A DNA stretch of 64,000 bases, taken from Mesaphorura yosii (taxonomy: Eukaryota > Arthropoda > Collembola > Poduromorpha > Tullbergiidae). The stretch's first letter is position 1, and every line of letters begins with the position of its first letter. Below, in pieces: positions 46,540 to 57,900 of this stretch. The translations under genes were made by a program, and so were the position numbers. The notes below the pieces were generated by a model that had not been told where the DNA came from, made no database searches, and saw only the letters and a program-made list of their open reading frames with translations. Where the stretch lies: contig WIXG01000282.1 in the NCBI GenBank assembly GCA_009869945.1, positions 40,416-104,415 on the forward strand, in the 5' to 3' direction.

Positions 46540-47587
46540 TCTTTATACGCAGAGTGACTGGAAGGCCGGTGTGGAGTTGTCGGGAAGCCTCAGGAAGCGT
46601 TTTCCGGGCCTACCACAAGTATGCAAATAGCAATAGCATAGAATAGCAGCAGTTGCGTTGCAGTCTTGAGTCTTTGATTAATTAACGTTTGAACGAACGA
46701 TGAATACTCAACAGTTAAGTTAATATATCCATGTCCTAGGATTAAATAAGACGTGCGTAGTTGTAAGAAAAGAAAGTTTGATAAATGATCAAATGATTTA
46801 CATAATGCGCCGCATTCAAGGTGGATTTCTGATTTGTGATGCAAATTCGAATACTTTCTTTGAGGAAGCGCAGACCGGCAAGAACGGAGAAGAGATTCAG
46901 ATTCAATACAATCACAAGGCGAGCATAATATTTTGACGCGCTTCATTGGATCTCACACACTGCGAACACTTCGAAGGGTTCAAACTTCCAACCTGCAGCG
47001 CAGCTCCTTTAAAAGGGGTACTTATGCAAATTCATAATTCATGCAAATACTGTGCGCTCCGATGCTAATGCAATGCAGAGGAAAGGTGTTTAATATCTTC
47101 CGGTCGATTAGAATGGAATTTATTCATAAAGAGAAAAAGAGATAAAAGAGGTCCAAGCGGCATGGCATGGCAGGTTTATGCAAATCAAGTATTCATGTGG
47201 TCATCCATCGATCAAACTGACACCAGCGCACATTTATCTTTATCTTTTATTGTAATTTATGCAATCCAATGCAATGCGCAGAGTTGGAATTCGGGATTCG
47301 GTCGATCGGGATTCGGAGTCGACAGGACTGGTTTCGGAGGAGTGCCATTGCCTGGTGGTTGTGTGGGAAACGAAACCACGACACAACGGATTTCGAATGG
47401 AATTTGAATATTCGAACTCGGATTGCTTCGACGACTGAAGACGGATCTGGGAATCGAAATGAAGATTTGCTCTTTCGCTCCTGCTGTTGTCTGTCTTCTG
47501 CTCTGACTGAGTTCTTGGCATCTGAATAAGTTATGGATCTCTATTTTTACTCGGGACTCTGAAGCACTGAAGCAGGCCAACGCCAAA
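46540..47587. other. Intergenic; one doubtful small secreted ORF
   Basis: The only item of note is an 81-codon frame at 47162-47407, with a hydrophobic stretch (LSLSFIVIYAIQCNA) followed by SGFGRSGFGVDRTGFGG. It resembles a small Gly/Phe-rich secreted peptide, but no promoter or introns support it. A TGTGGGAAA Su(H)-type match lies at 47362-47370. Confidence 0.35.
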
Positions 47588-50235
47588 ATGAAGTTCTTCA
47601 AGCTATTAGTCCTGGGCACGATTGGTTTCGCCATTGGCGTGGTTTGTTCCTTCCTATTCTATGAGTTTGTCGTATCCGAACTGGACATTGATGACTCATA
47701 TAAGGTCATCATGTTCGGAATGGTCGCAGTGTTTCTTTCGCTTGGCTACGCTATCTCTACGCAAGTAATCACAAATCTCGATGATCACTTTGTCTTTACA
47801 ATTGGCGCTGAGCCCGATTGTGTAATTCTGATTCCGCCAATTCAATTCTGCCCTTCGATAGCTGCGCTGCTTGACGATGCTGACCTTCCCCGAATTCTGG
47901 AGTACAGCCGGCAAACGCGCGCTGCAGGCCACCATCCTCATTCTCGTCCTGTCCGGCCCTGTTGCGAATATCGGGGAGAATGCTGAAGCCGTCGTGCACC
48001 TCGTCGTCTGCTTCAAAGACCTGACAATCAACATTACGTTAATCGGAAAGGATTTGATCATGGCACCCGGTAATCATCTTCTGCTGGACTTCAAAACCCA
48101 GGAGACCGACTACAAGTCTAAGTATAATTTAACGGCTCTCTCCACAATCGTCGAGCCACTTGAGGAGGAGGTCGGGGACGAACGGGAGACGGATGAACTG
48201 AGGGACGAGAACGACGAAATGGACGAGATGCTGGGCCACGTTGAGAGGTCACGGGTGTTTGACAGGCAGCAGCGGCGACAGGAGCTGAAGGCAATTCGAC
48301 ACGGGCAGGAGTTTTCGGCTGGCAAGAAAATTGAAGAGATTTACACTAGAAAGCTGGCTTACCGCTGCGAAAGTAGGCGCCCAACCCTAAACTACACAAA
48401 GTTATTGCCAACCTCCAAATGCAAATTGCAATTGCGAATTAGCAAATTTTTTGCAGGTATCTTCACAAAAGGCACGGACAGCTGTATTCTGATTTTTGGT
48501 CTCAAATACGACGAGTGCTACGAGAATGTGACGGAGTTTCTGGGCTGGCTGCTTTGTTGGCCGTTCAAACTCAGCTTTTTATGTGACCTTATTGGGAGTG
48601 AGTGTGACAGGTTAATGATAATCATGTCAATCTTCGTAATGAGTATCATTTTCGCAGTGTTTGCGCAGAGCAAATTGTGCGACGTCACGAATGTGATCCC
48701 GGAAGGATTCGGGGACAGTTATCTCGCGATTAAGAATGGGATTGAGGACTTCTCACAGAAATTCAAAGTAAAAGCCGACTATGCGGCGCTGGCGCATTTG
48801 GTAACTCAATTTGGTCAATTTTACACTATTGTCAAAATAATACGGGGTTCTTAATTTTGCGCACAGATCAACATAGAATCCATCAAAAGAACTCAAGAAG
48901 AACTTCTTGCCGCCTTTGAACGCACTCGGCACTATGTCGAATACTTCTTGGACCTGCTGAAGCGGGTACTTTCATTCACGTACCTGCTCATGATCTTCAA
49001 TGCGCTGGAGTACCATGGAAAATACTTTGAGCGCCTCTCCTTCGACAACTGCTACATCACATCGTATTTTATGCGTGTCGACAACCGAAGAAAGTACGTC
49101 CAAGGCCGGACGTCGATTCTGCCACTGAAGAGATACGAGAGGAGTGACTTCATGACGGTGTTTCGTCTCCGGCTGAAAGGCCACGAACTGACAAAGTTCA
49201 TCTTCTCACTGGTTATGCTCTGCATTCAGTTTCTCGTCGTGCTCGTTATTTACGGATTCGACTACGTGTTTACACGATGCCTGGAGTTGATCGGAAAACA
49301 CGCCAACATCACAATCACGCAGCAGGGATCGCATGAGCTGGAGTTTGGCATTACCGGCACCGGATTCGTCGCGAATCTGATGCGGGACATCGTCAAGGAC
49401 GTGAATGTCACGGAAAACATCGATGTGACACACATCACACAACGTAGATGAAGCGAAAACACATCGTGCATATTTGCTTCCTGCATAAGTTAACTAATGC
49501 GTGCTTTGTTTTTCAGCTTGCCTTCCGAATCCCTGCCGAATCGACTCCAGTTATTTGAACCGCACACTGATTCTCTTTGGAGTCCTCATCCTTATAATTT
49601 ACGTCGAAGCTTTGTCATTGCGGACTCGCCATTGCATTGCGAATTTCTTCTACACAAAGGTAGAGCGTGTGACCGGGCCTGTTTACTCTTTTGTCAGACA
49701 GCCAGACGTTCCCACACACATGAATTTATGACGCCGGCATGGCGCATGACTGGATTTCTTATTCACAGCGCTCAAAGGAGAGAATTCGCTGGCTATACAA
49801 CCAAACGCTAAGAAACCGCACTGGACAACTCATCCACTTGAAGGAGCGCGTCCTGGAAAATGCGGACGAACTCCATAAAAAGGTGGCGACGTAATTTGTA
49901 ATTAACGGCCGGGCGTGCGAATTAGTTGGCCATTAGAAGTTTTGACAATGGTAATTGCTGAATGGATGGTTTTTCAGTTTGATTGGAATTTCGTGCTAAG
50001 TTGCGTGGAAACTTTTCCACGACTCTGCCGCTGTTTAAAATGCTTCAAGTTCGGACGGCGAAAATGCGTCCTCTGCCTGAAGCTTGGAGAATTCTACCGA
50101 TGTCCGACCTGCTACTTATCGTACTGCTACGAGTGCTGGCAGGATACCGACCAACGATGTGTGCATTGTCTCGCGAGGGCCGAGCTGCACGCGCAAATGT
50201 ACGAAGAAGTACCGGATGAGATTGCTCGTGTTTAA
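47588..50235 (+). CDS. DC-STAMP domain-containing protein, DCST1/sneaky/SPE-42 family
   Basis: Eight exons (47588-47764, 47862-48372, 48457-48597, 48658-48800, 48867-49443, 49517-49659, 49769-49882, 49978-50235) join in phase to 687 residues, the usual family length. Hydrophobic spans occur at about 5-30, 38-57 and 78-93, near the LGWLLCWPFKLSFLCD motif, at LLMIFNALEYH, at about 436-460, and at LILFGVLILIIYVEAL. An acidic coiled region lies at about 150-200. The DC-STAMP-like domain includes LPLKRYERSDF. The C-terminus is a RING-like zinc finger (CLKCFKFGRRKCVLC ... CPTCYLSYCYECW ... CVHC). Known role: sperm membrane proteins needed for fertilisation (sneaky in Drosophila, SPE-42/49 in C. elegans, DCST1/2 in mammals). 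Introns 2 and 3 are stop-free multiples of three. DCST1 versus DCST2 is not settled by eye. Confidence 0.93.
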
Positions 50236-50497
50236 CTTAAACTTAAACTTCGTGCACGCGTGTGTGTGTGTGAGAGAGTTTTGTTTACTGCACTGCAATG
50301 GCAATGGCACTTTTAATGAGAAAAACAAAGAAGTCGTGTAAAAATGAAAACAGGTGGTTGGCTGGCGGTTTGTGGGGTGAGATTTTTAATTTTTACTTTT
50401 TACTGGGAAATCACTTCAAGTATTCAGGTTTTAGTTGGAAGAAGGCTGAATGCTCTTTGTAAGGCATGAATGAAGCTTGCTTCGATTTCATGAATGG

Positions 50498-50503
50498 AAT
50501 AAA
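50498..50503 (+). terminator. Polyadenylation signal, DCST-like gene
   Basis: First AATAAA after the stop, 263 nt downstream. Confidence 0.45.
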
Positions 50504-53324
50504 ACGGAAATGAGTGTAAAAAATCGTCCAAGTACCAACCCAACATGTGTTCAACCTGCTGACACTTTTGTGAGAAACTCCAACGGAGTTCATTCAGAAC
50601 TTTACCAACTCGAAGAAAGGGTGAAGAGGGTCGGTCGTAATCCAGGCCCAAGCCAAGACGTACGTATGTGTATTCCTTTACGCTTGATTGGTCGTTTCAG
50701 CCCGAATTCATTGAGGAAGTCGTCGCCATATGTTCACTTACCTGATTTTCCTTCTGCTTCTCCTGCCGCCTGCCCATTGCCCAATTTGCTTCTCGCCACG
50801 ATTTATTTCATCCATTCGTTCCAATTAACTGATGTGGGACTAAACTAAGCAAGTAAAAGCCACCACGTAAATATGAGTTATATTTTACACGTGCGTCAGC
50901 CCGCGCCGGACGAAAGTCAGTCGAAGAAAAGAACTGAGCCAGATGGCAAAAGGTCAAGCTGCATGCTAATTTTAAGCGTGCATTCCACCGCACCGCACCG
51001 GCACAATCATAATTTAAGATTTCAGATAAGCAAAGGCGCGCAGTGCAGTGCGTCAGGAATTCTTTCTTCGACTCTGACTTGATCGTGATCCTTGGTTCAG
51101 ATCCCTCGCTGACACTCTCGAGTCCATTGTCTTGAATACAACGCACAGACGCCTGTTGCCTGCCTGCCCGCCTGATGTATCGCAAACGCGATGTGGACCT
51201 CTTCACGAATTTCCATACACGCACAACATAAAATGATACAATAAACTGGCCCGGCGCGTCAACGCTTCGACGTGGTGCTGTTGAGGGTTGAGAAAGCGGA
51301 TGAATGCCTTCAGTATTCAGTGTGAAGGCATTCAGCTTGTCTCCCTGCCTGCCTGAGAGACGCGTACGCGTACTTATGCTGATGCTCCTCACAATAATGA
51401 ATGCACGCGAAGGTCTTGTGTGTGGGAACGGGCCGGGCACACCTTTCTCACATGTACGACGTGAGGCAAAGCGTACAGAGGTAAAAGCAGATCAGATCAG
51501 AAGTTACAAGTAAAAATAGAAATTCCGATGCAGCAGCAACGCAGGTGAGGAGGGAGAAAAAGAACTGTCGCGGACGCCGATGACGAACCACGCGCTCGCC
51601 CGTCACATGTCGCATGTGGTTGTTTTTGTTATCGTCTCGTCTCCTTCTAGGATTATTGAAACTGTCATTGGCCAATCTGGTCAGGCTCGTTATCAAAAAT
51701 CAATTAAATCAGCATGCCATGCAAAGTGAAATGGAAATTTTCCGTTGGCGGACTCGGAAACCTCAATCTCTTGAAATTCTGCTCAAACGTGAAGGAGTTG
51801 GTTTGAGTTTGAAGCGTAGCTAATTAGTTGCTTGTAATTGTATCACATCACGGCAAAAACCTGCGCAACGCAACGACGGCAAGCGACAAGAGGACAGCTT
51901 TCCCACGAGTATGAGTAAGACAGGCTCCTGGCCTTGTCATTACTTTTGCACTTGATAAATCTCAATCACTAATCACTTGCCAGCGCGAAGTGTGCGAAGT
52001 ATTGCAAAAAATTGCGAACGAGACGACAAATAAGGCGAAGATGACGATGAAGGAGAAGGAAGATTGAAGATCAGTTTGACACAAATATAACAAGGCAAGG
52101 CAGACACGGCCACACAACACGGTGGCAATGGCTCAGGCAAAAAGCAGAAAGCAGCCGAGCCGACAAGGCGCAAGACAGGCAGGCAGGTAAAAAAATGGTA
52201 ATTTGCAACATTGAAATCCACACAGCAAAAAACGTCTTGAAGAATTTAAATTAGGGAGGAACCAATCAGCGAGCCCGCATTAGCAAAAGGCGTAACTTTC
52301 CCACAGTCACAGAATCTTCGCGTCTGCACACGGAGCACGCAGACGAAGACGAAGCCGGGATGGTTTGTTGTTGTAACTAATTTAATATAATAACTCTTTT
52401 TTGCATAATAATATGAGCACGGCAAGACAAGACGTCAGGACTTGATCTTCAGCAGGCTGGCCGCTCGCTGCTGCATCTTGAGGTGGTTCGCACCTGCAAA
52501 TTGCCAATTGCAAATTGTGTATAGCCATTTGCATGAATTCTATGCACAAATGTAAAGTGCTGTGGCTTTGGCTGCTTATAATGTCATTCCACGTCCACGT
52601 CCCGTCCGTGGCCCGCTCCGTGTCTCGTTCGGCAGTTTTTCATGCGCTGAAGAGAAGCGTGATTTCAATTTGCAATTATGTATGCTTATTGCCTACCTGG
52701 GCTTGGTTTCTTATGTCTATGTCTTCTGCGGTCGGGTCTGCCGCTCTGCACGTTGTACGCAGAAAACTAGAATCCAATCCAATCCACATCCACGGCCAAG
52801 GCGGCAGTACATCATCGTCTTTCACGATCACGAAGTTTCATAATTTACTCAGCTCGGTGCAAGCCGAAGATCGCATTTTTACTCTTGTATTGTATTGCAA
52901 ATTGTGCATTGTAAATTGTAATTTTCGTCCACTTGACTTTTGAGTTTTGCCGTTGCCTTTGTGGTTGCGACCACGGCGAACTTTTGATCTTTTGTATGCG
53001 TGCTTGCTAGTTGTTGAAATTGCTGTTCTGTTCTGTTCTTGTTTCTGGTTCACAACGTACAAAACGAGTCATAAAACCAGGATTTAATTGCTTAACGAGC
53101 CAAGAACAAAACTATGCAGGCAGTTTTTTGGTGGTAGTCCCCTCTGAGTGTGTAGTGATTTGATGACTTCGAATTGCAATTGCTAGATATCAGCTCTTTT
53201 AACATTTGGCTACCGTTGAAAAGGACCAACAAACTTTTTTTTGCGTCCAGGCTTTATTGGGAAAATGCAAAGGACTCGAATGACTGCAAAATTCACAAGA
53301 AACATTTTCGACGCATCGCATAAT
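50504..53324. other. Intergenic, no gene recognised
   Basis: No supported exon. The longest frames (50808-51440 minus; 52515-52943 plus) show no domain or conserved pattern. Su(H)-type matches are clustered here: 50569-50577, 51421-51429, 51899-51907 and 52297-52305, all 3' of hairy-like gene C. Confidence 0.45.
52285..52304. promoter_or_regulatory. Shared 20-mer with Su(H)-type site, copy 2
   Basis: Differs by one base from 30923-30942. The minus strand reads TGTGGGAAA, a perfect Su(H)/CSL consensus. It is 1.4 kb past the stop of hairy-like gene C. Confidence 0.4.
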
Positions 53325-53330
53325 TTTATT
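53325..53330 (-). terminator. Polyadenylation signal, hairy-like gene C
   Basis: First minus-strand AATAAA past the stop, about 400 nt downstream; a second follows at 53258-53253. Confidence 0.45.
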
Positions 53331-53644
53331 GCGCTTTTCGGTTTTGTACATTAGATAAATAGTTTAACAGTCAATTATAGAATTACAACAATATTCGTTG
53401 GCTAACTTTAACCAATAACAGTAGTGGAATCATGAGCTCACCAAATTCGCTAACATCATCAGCCTGAGAGGGAAAAATAAGTTAATTGTACGCCTGCGAA
53501 GCAAAAATTGCATTTACAAAGACGGAGCTCGTCAACAGTCGACAGCAATTCGCAAAAGCAGGAAAGAAGGCACGACAACAACTCACGTCTCGGAAAATCG
53601 AAAGACGTTTGGATTTCGAATACTTATTGGAGGTACCAACTCTT

Positions 53645-53652
53645 TTATCACA
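53645..53652 (-). promoter_or_regulatory. K-box TGTGATAA in 3' UTR of hairy-like gene C
   Basis: Minus-strand octamer 80 nt after the TAA stop, almost the same distance as in gene B and identical to the octamer after gene A. Confidence 0.55.
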
Positions 53653-53731
53653 AGGCAAGAAAGTGGAATGGATCATAAATTACAATTGCCTGCGTTATTG
53701 GCGTTGACAAAGGAATGCGGCCATTTTACTT

Positions 53732-54983
53732 TTACCATGGTCTCCAGCAGCTCATGTCTGTATCATCTCGTTTTGGCGTGACCAGCGATAAGGGTTGCTG
53801 GCCCTGATAGTCTTCTGCCCTCATCGTCATCGGCCTGGGAGTGTGATGTCTGCTTTTTGCGCTTGCAGTGGTGTTGTAGATGTGCCCTTGCGAGTGTGCC
53901 GTCGGTGGAGGCGGGTAGACCTCCTTATCAACCGAGTATGCGGCAGGACTGATCGTCGGAGGCGAGACAGTAAGCTCCAGTGGCACTTCGGGAGACATCA
54001 GCATTGACTGCTGCGGTGGAGCAAATCTGGCATTGTTGTTGTTCGAGTCTGATAACGAGGAACCGCCGGCTGACATCGCTTGAATCGTTGATGAATTAAA
54101 TCCTGGCAACACGAACGCAAACTCTCCTGAAGGTAGTCTGGAGGGCACCAGCGAAATAATTGGTGACATGTTAAATCCAGAAGCGCTGTGATTTGATGTT
54201 GCGGCGGCTGAAACCGCCGTGGTCATGAAAGATGATCGCCGGTGGGTCATTGGATAATTGTTGTTTGGTTCACCGTCACTTTCGTACTTGAACAGGCCGC
54301 CACCGCCACCGCGATCACTCATACTCATGCTTCCCGGAACCGCATGCATTGACGGATTTCCAAGACAGTCAGCCAAGTGACTGAGAAGTCGAGTGGTGAT
54401 TCCTGTCGCATAGTCCTCCGACTTGATTGTTGCCGATGATGTCAGGAAACGACCGACTTCGTTAATGCATTCGGTGAAACCGGCACGAAATCTTGCATTC
54501 AAGTGATTGATGTCGACTGCAGCCGATCTGCTCGTGGTTCGATGAAGAGACTTCAGGTGTGCGACCGTCAGCTCCAGAATGTCAGCCTTTTCCAGTTTTG
54601 AGTGCCTGGCTGGGTCTTTGCGCATGGCTTCAAGTAAAATTGCCTTCAGCTCGTTCAGGCAATTGTTGATTCGTGCGCGCCGTCTCTTTTCCATAATTGG
54701 CTTGTTACTCTGTAAGACAGAAAATGAGAGGTTAATTAATTGTACAAGAGTCAAGGCAAGACGTTCGTGAGCTGACCAGGTTAAAAATTTCTCAATTTAC
54801 CCGTCGGTTCGGATTCCGATGATTTGTGGTGTCGGGCATTTTCATGAGTGATCCGATCCCAGACTTTCCAGTCATTGAGGACATTGAGCTGGGGCTCAGC
54901 GAATTCACACTGATGTTCCCGTTGGTGGTACTGCTGGGGCCGTCCTCTGACGCGGAGTCACTGACGAGCTCCGTTGAACACAT
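53732..54983 (-). CDS. Hairy/HES-family bHLH-Orange repressor, gene C
   Basis: Exons on the minus strand are 54983-54801 and 54709-53732 (intron 91 bp, GTAAAT...CAG), giving 386 residues. The intron is at NPNRR|SNKPIMEKRRR. bHLH is at residues 62-118 and Orange at about 132-176. The shared motifs read PSRLPSGEFAFVLPGF and SPEVPLELTVSP; the end is SLVTPKRDDTDMSCWRPW, nearly the same as gene B, so B and C look like the closest pair. The start is the Met-Cys-Ser ATG, in a good context (AAAATG). The frame stays open upstream, but only with a GTG as a possible earlier start. Role as for gene A. Confidence 0.95.
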
Positions 54984-57900
54984 TTTTGAAGTGGTGGCTG
55001 CAGGTTTCTGATGCCGTAACGTCGAAATTGTGGCGGCTGAGCCAGCTGAAGTGATCAAGCACTTTCTTTCGCTTTCGTAAGGCACTGCTATTTGACGTTG
55101 GCTTCACGTTTAATTAGACCCGCTGGACTTGGTAAGATAAGACACTGCACCGACAGCGAGTCTCTTCCACGAAGGAAGAACGTTTATTGACTGTGAGGCA
55201 CAAACGGCACGGTGCACGACACAGACCCTCCTCGGTGGATGTCTAACTCACGTCTGACTGATGTGACGGACCAAAAAGCAAACTCTTGCTCAACTTGAGA
55301 GAAGTTTGTTTGAACTTCGCTTGGTTTCGGCTTATCAAAAGACTTACGTCTGCGTCTTGGTGAATCTGAGAAGCGTGAGTAAAGCGAGCAGAGAAGCTAC
55401 GCGTACGCGAGGCGCGAGGGTCGAGCGCTGGTTGATTGCTTGCGGTGCTGTGCCGTGGGTTGGTTGGTTGTCTCTGCTGCCTGCCTGCCTTTACTGCTGA
55501 CATTTGGCAGTGGCAGTAGCACTGATTTCACTCCGTTTTTGGATATCTGCTTGGTTGAACAGTTCGCTTTCATTGTACGCGGGCCGAAATATGTACGCAG
55601 CATCAATTAAACCCACATTTACGAAGAGAACCCGAAATCGGTGGATTTGCACGGAAATCATGACCAAAGAATTCTCAAGTTGGGTGGGCCAGCCGTGGTC
55701 GAACCTGAAGCCGAAGTACTTTATGGGCTTAATGTGACGACAAGAGCCATCGAACTCGAACTCGAATCCCAGCGAAAATTATGATCCGCCTGAAGCCGGG
55801 GCCGTAAAAGTCGGCGTGGCGCGTAGTGCGGATCTGGTTTGGCTCGGCCAGCTCGGCTGGCCATTAAATGGAAATGCGTGGAGAATTTTATGGCACTGGT
55901 TAATCGTTATCGCCGCATTGGCTCGGCGTTGGTCTTGTCTGGTGGTCGTGCGGCATGCGGCAGTGTAGATTTAAATGGTAGACCAAAAATGGTTTTCCAT
56001 TCAAGGAATCTGAGAAGAGGTGCGAGTAAATTTTGAGGATAGCGGCCGCGGCCAGTCGGCCGCCACACGAACAGGTTGTTAACGACATGATTTGTGATGT
56101 AATTATATCAATAAATTTTAAACGACTTGTCCTGCTCTTAATTTTGCTCATTGCCTTGTGGTTGTGCTTTTACCCTCCGATGTTCTTGTCTTTATTTCCA
56201 CATTAAGCATCAGCATTAAGCGCGAGCTGTAATGTGTAATGAGCTTAAGACGCGAGTCTGGCAGCAGGTTTCGCATTCCTTTCATCCCAAATCACGTATC
56301 ACGTTTCACGTTATTGTGAGCACAGGATTGTACGCAAGGGATTTAAATCTCATTACAAATCATCAGTCACCGCAAATTCTTCACGGCTGCCAACTGCCAG
56401 GCCGCGATATTGCAAGAAAGAACGAGGAAAGAAGAAAGAAAGTATTTTCACATGCAAGTCAAAACCAAACCAATTAGCATGACATCAACAACAGCGGCAT
56501 TACGACCGACTCAAGACTCGAAACGGTACGCGTATTGATATTTACCAAGAATTTGCTATTTGCTATTCAAATATTGCCTTTTACAATTTGTGTCTTTTAC
56601 AGCTTCCATTCAATTCTTCGTTTAGTTCAAGCGAAGACGAATTCGAACACGACTCGACTGAATTGCGGTCGAAGTCGAAGAATAAACCCGGAGATCATGC
56701 GGCACTAATCGACTAATCACATTACTTTACTTTACAACTGAAAATCTTATTCATTCCAATCTAAGACTCAAGACAAGGCTGCATTTAAGACAGCTTCCCA
56801 GGACCCAAAATTAAGATTTTCGCCAATTCTTAAGGTTTTGAAGGAAAGGGCCGGCCCGTCTCAGTGAATCGAGAATGTGACCGCGAACGAATTTGGAGTT
56901 TTATCGGAGTAATTTAATTTCTGAATAAAATTGATCACTGCTCTGCTGGTCGTCTGTCGTTAAATTTCTTAACTCCGAGCAAAGATGCGTGAGCATGACT
57001 CGACCGTCGTGGTTTTCCAAAACTTTATTCATAAATTTGTACTGTATTTGGAAGATTAATTCGAGATTCCAGTAGCAAAGTTACTTACTTTTCTTTGAAT
57101 TGACATTGGCCTTTCATCATCTCATTTTATGTGCTTGGTCCTAATTATGACAGGCACTTAATAAAGTCACGTCCACGCTACGCTGCGCTATGCTTTGCTA
57201 CTTTGTAAGAAAGTCAGTTTATCTTGTCCACGAAATTCTGACTCTATTCTAATGCCTTCAGTAATTCGTAATTCCTCTTTTGTCCGTCTGAGCGAGCTGC
57301 GCATTTTCAAAACGCACAGTTAAAAAGTTAAAAATACGTGCATGTGGGCTCAAATCCTCTTTTCTCGAGTGCGTTGCGCGATGGTCAGCCGAATCGTCGT
57401 GTCACACGTGTGAAGTTGTCAAAAGAAAAGGTAAAAAAGCTTTGAATATTTGGATTTTTCATTTTTATGCTTCTGCTGCTTCTTTCTTTCGAAATAAATT
57501 CCACGGGTCCAAGCCGGCTTGACGTTTTCTGACATTTCATTTCGAGTAACGAGTTCGATTCGAGCTGAGTCGAGTTCAAGCATCATTAACTCCCTGCGTT
57601 AAATTTTTTGCGGGCGAGCGGCGAGGTCTGAGCGCATTTTTTGAGCTTTCCCAGCTGAACCTCGAGGAGTGTCACGATGGACAGACCGCGTTGAAATGCA
57701 TAAACTAGAATTACACAGCGTGAGTCATGCTCATTAGCGAGACATTTATTATTCGTTTTCGGCAACCAATGTCAAAGCCAAGCCAAGCAACAAGAAACTG
57801 ACCAAGCAAAAGCCAAGCAAAGACGAGCATGTTCATAATTCATTATAATGACAAAATAATGCATTTGAACGTGACTCTCGGAATATGAAAAATACTTAAA

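Noticed and set aside
50808-51440. 210-codon minus-strand ORF, the longest outside recognised genes
   Set aside because: Composition is mixed with no hydrophobic, repeat or domain pattern; no promoter or partner exons.
52515-52943. 142-codon plus-strand ORF with a signal-like start at the second ATG
   Set aside because: The opening codon is TTG; sequence is made of simple CAAATTG and CGTCC runs. No support beyond length.
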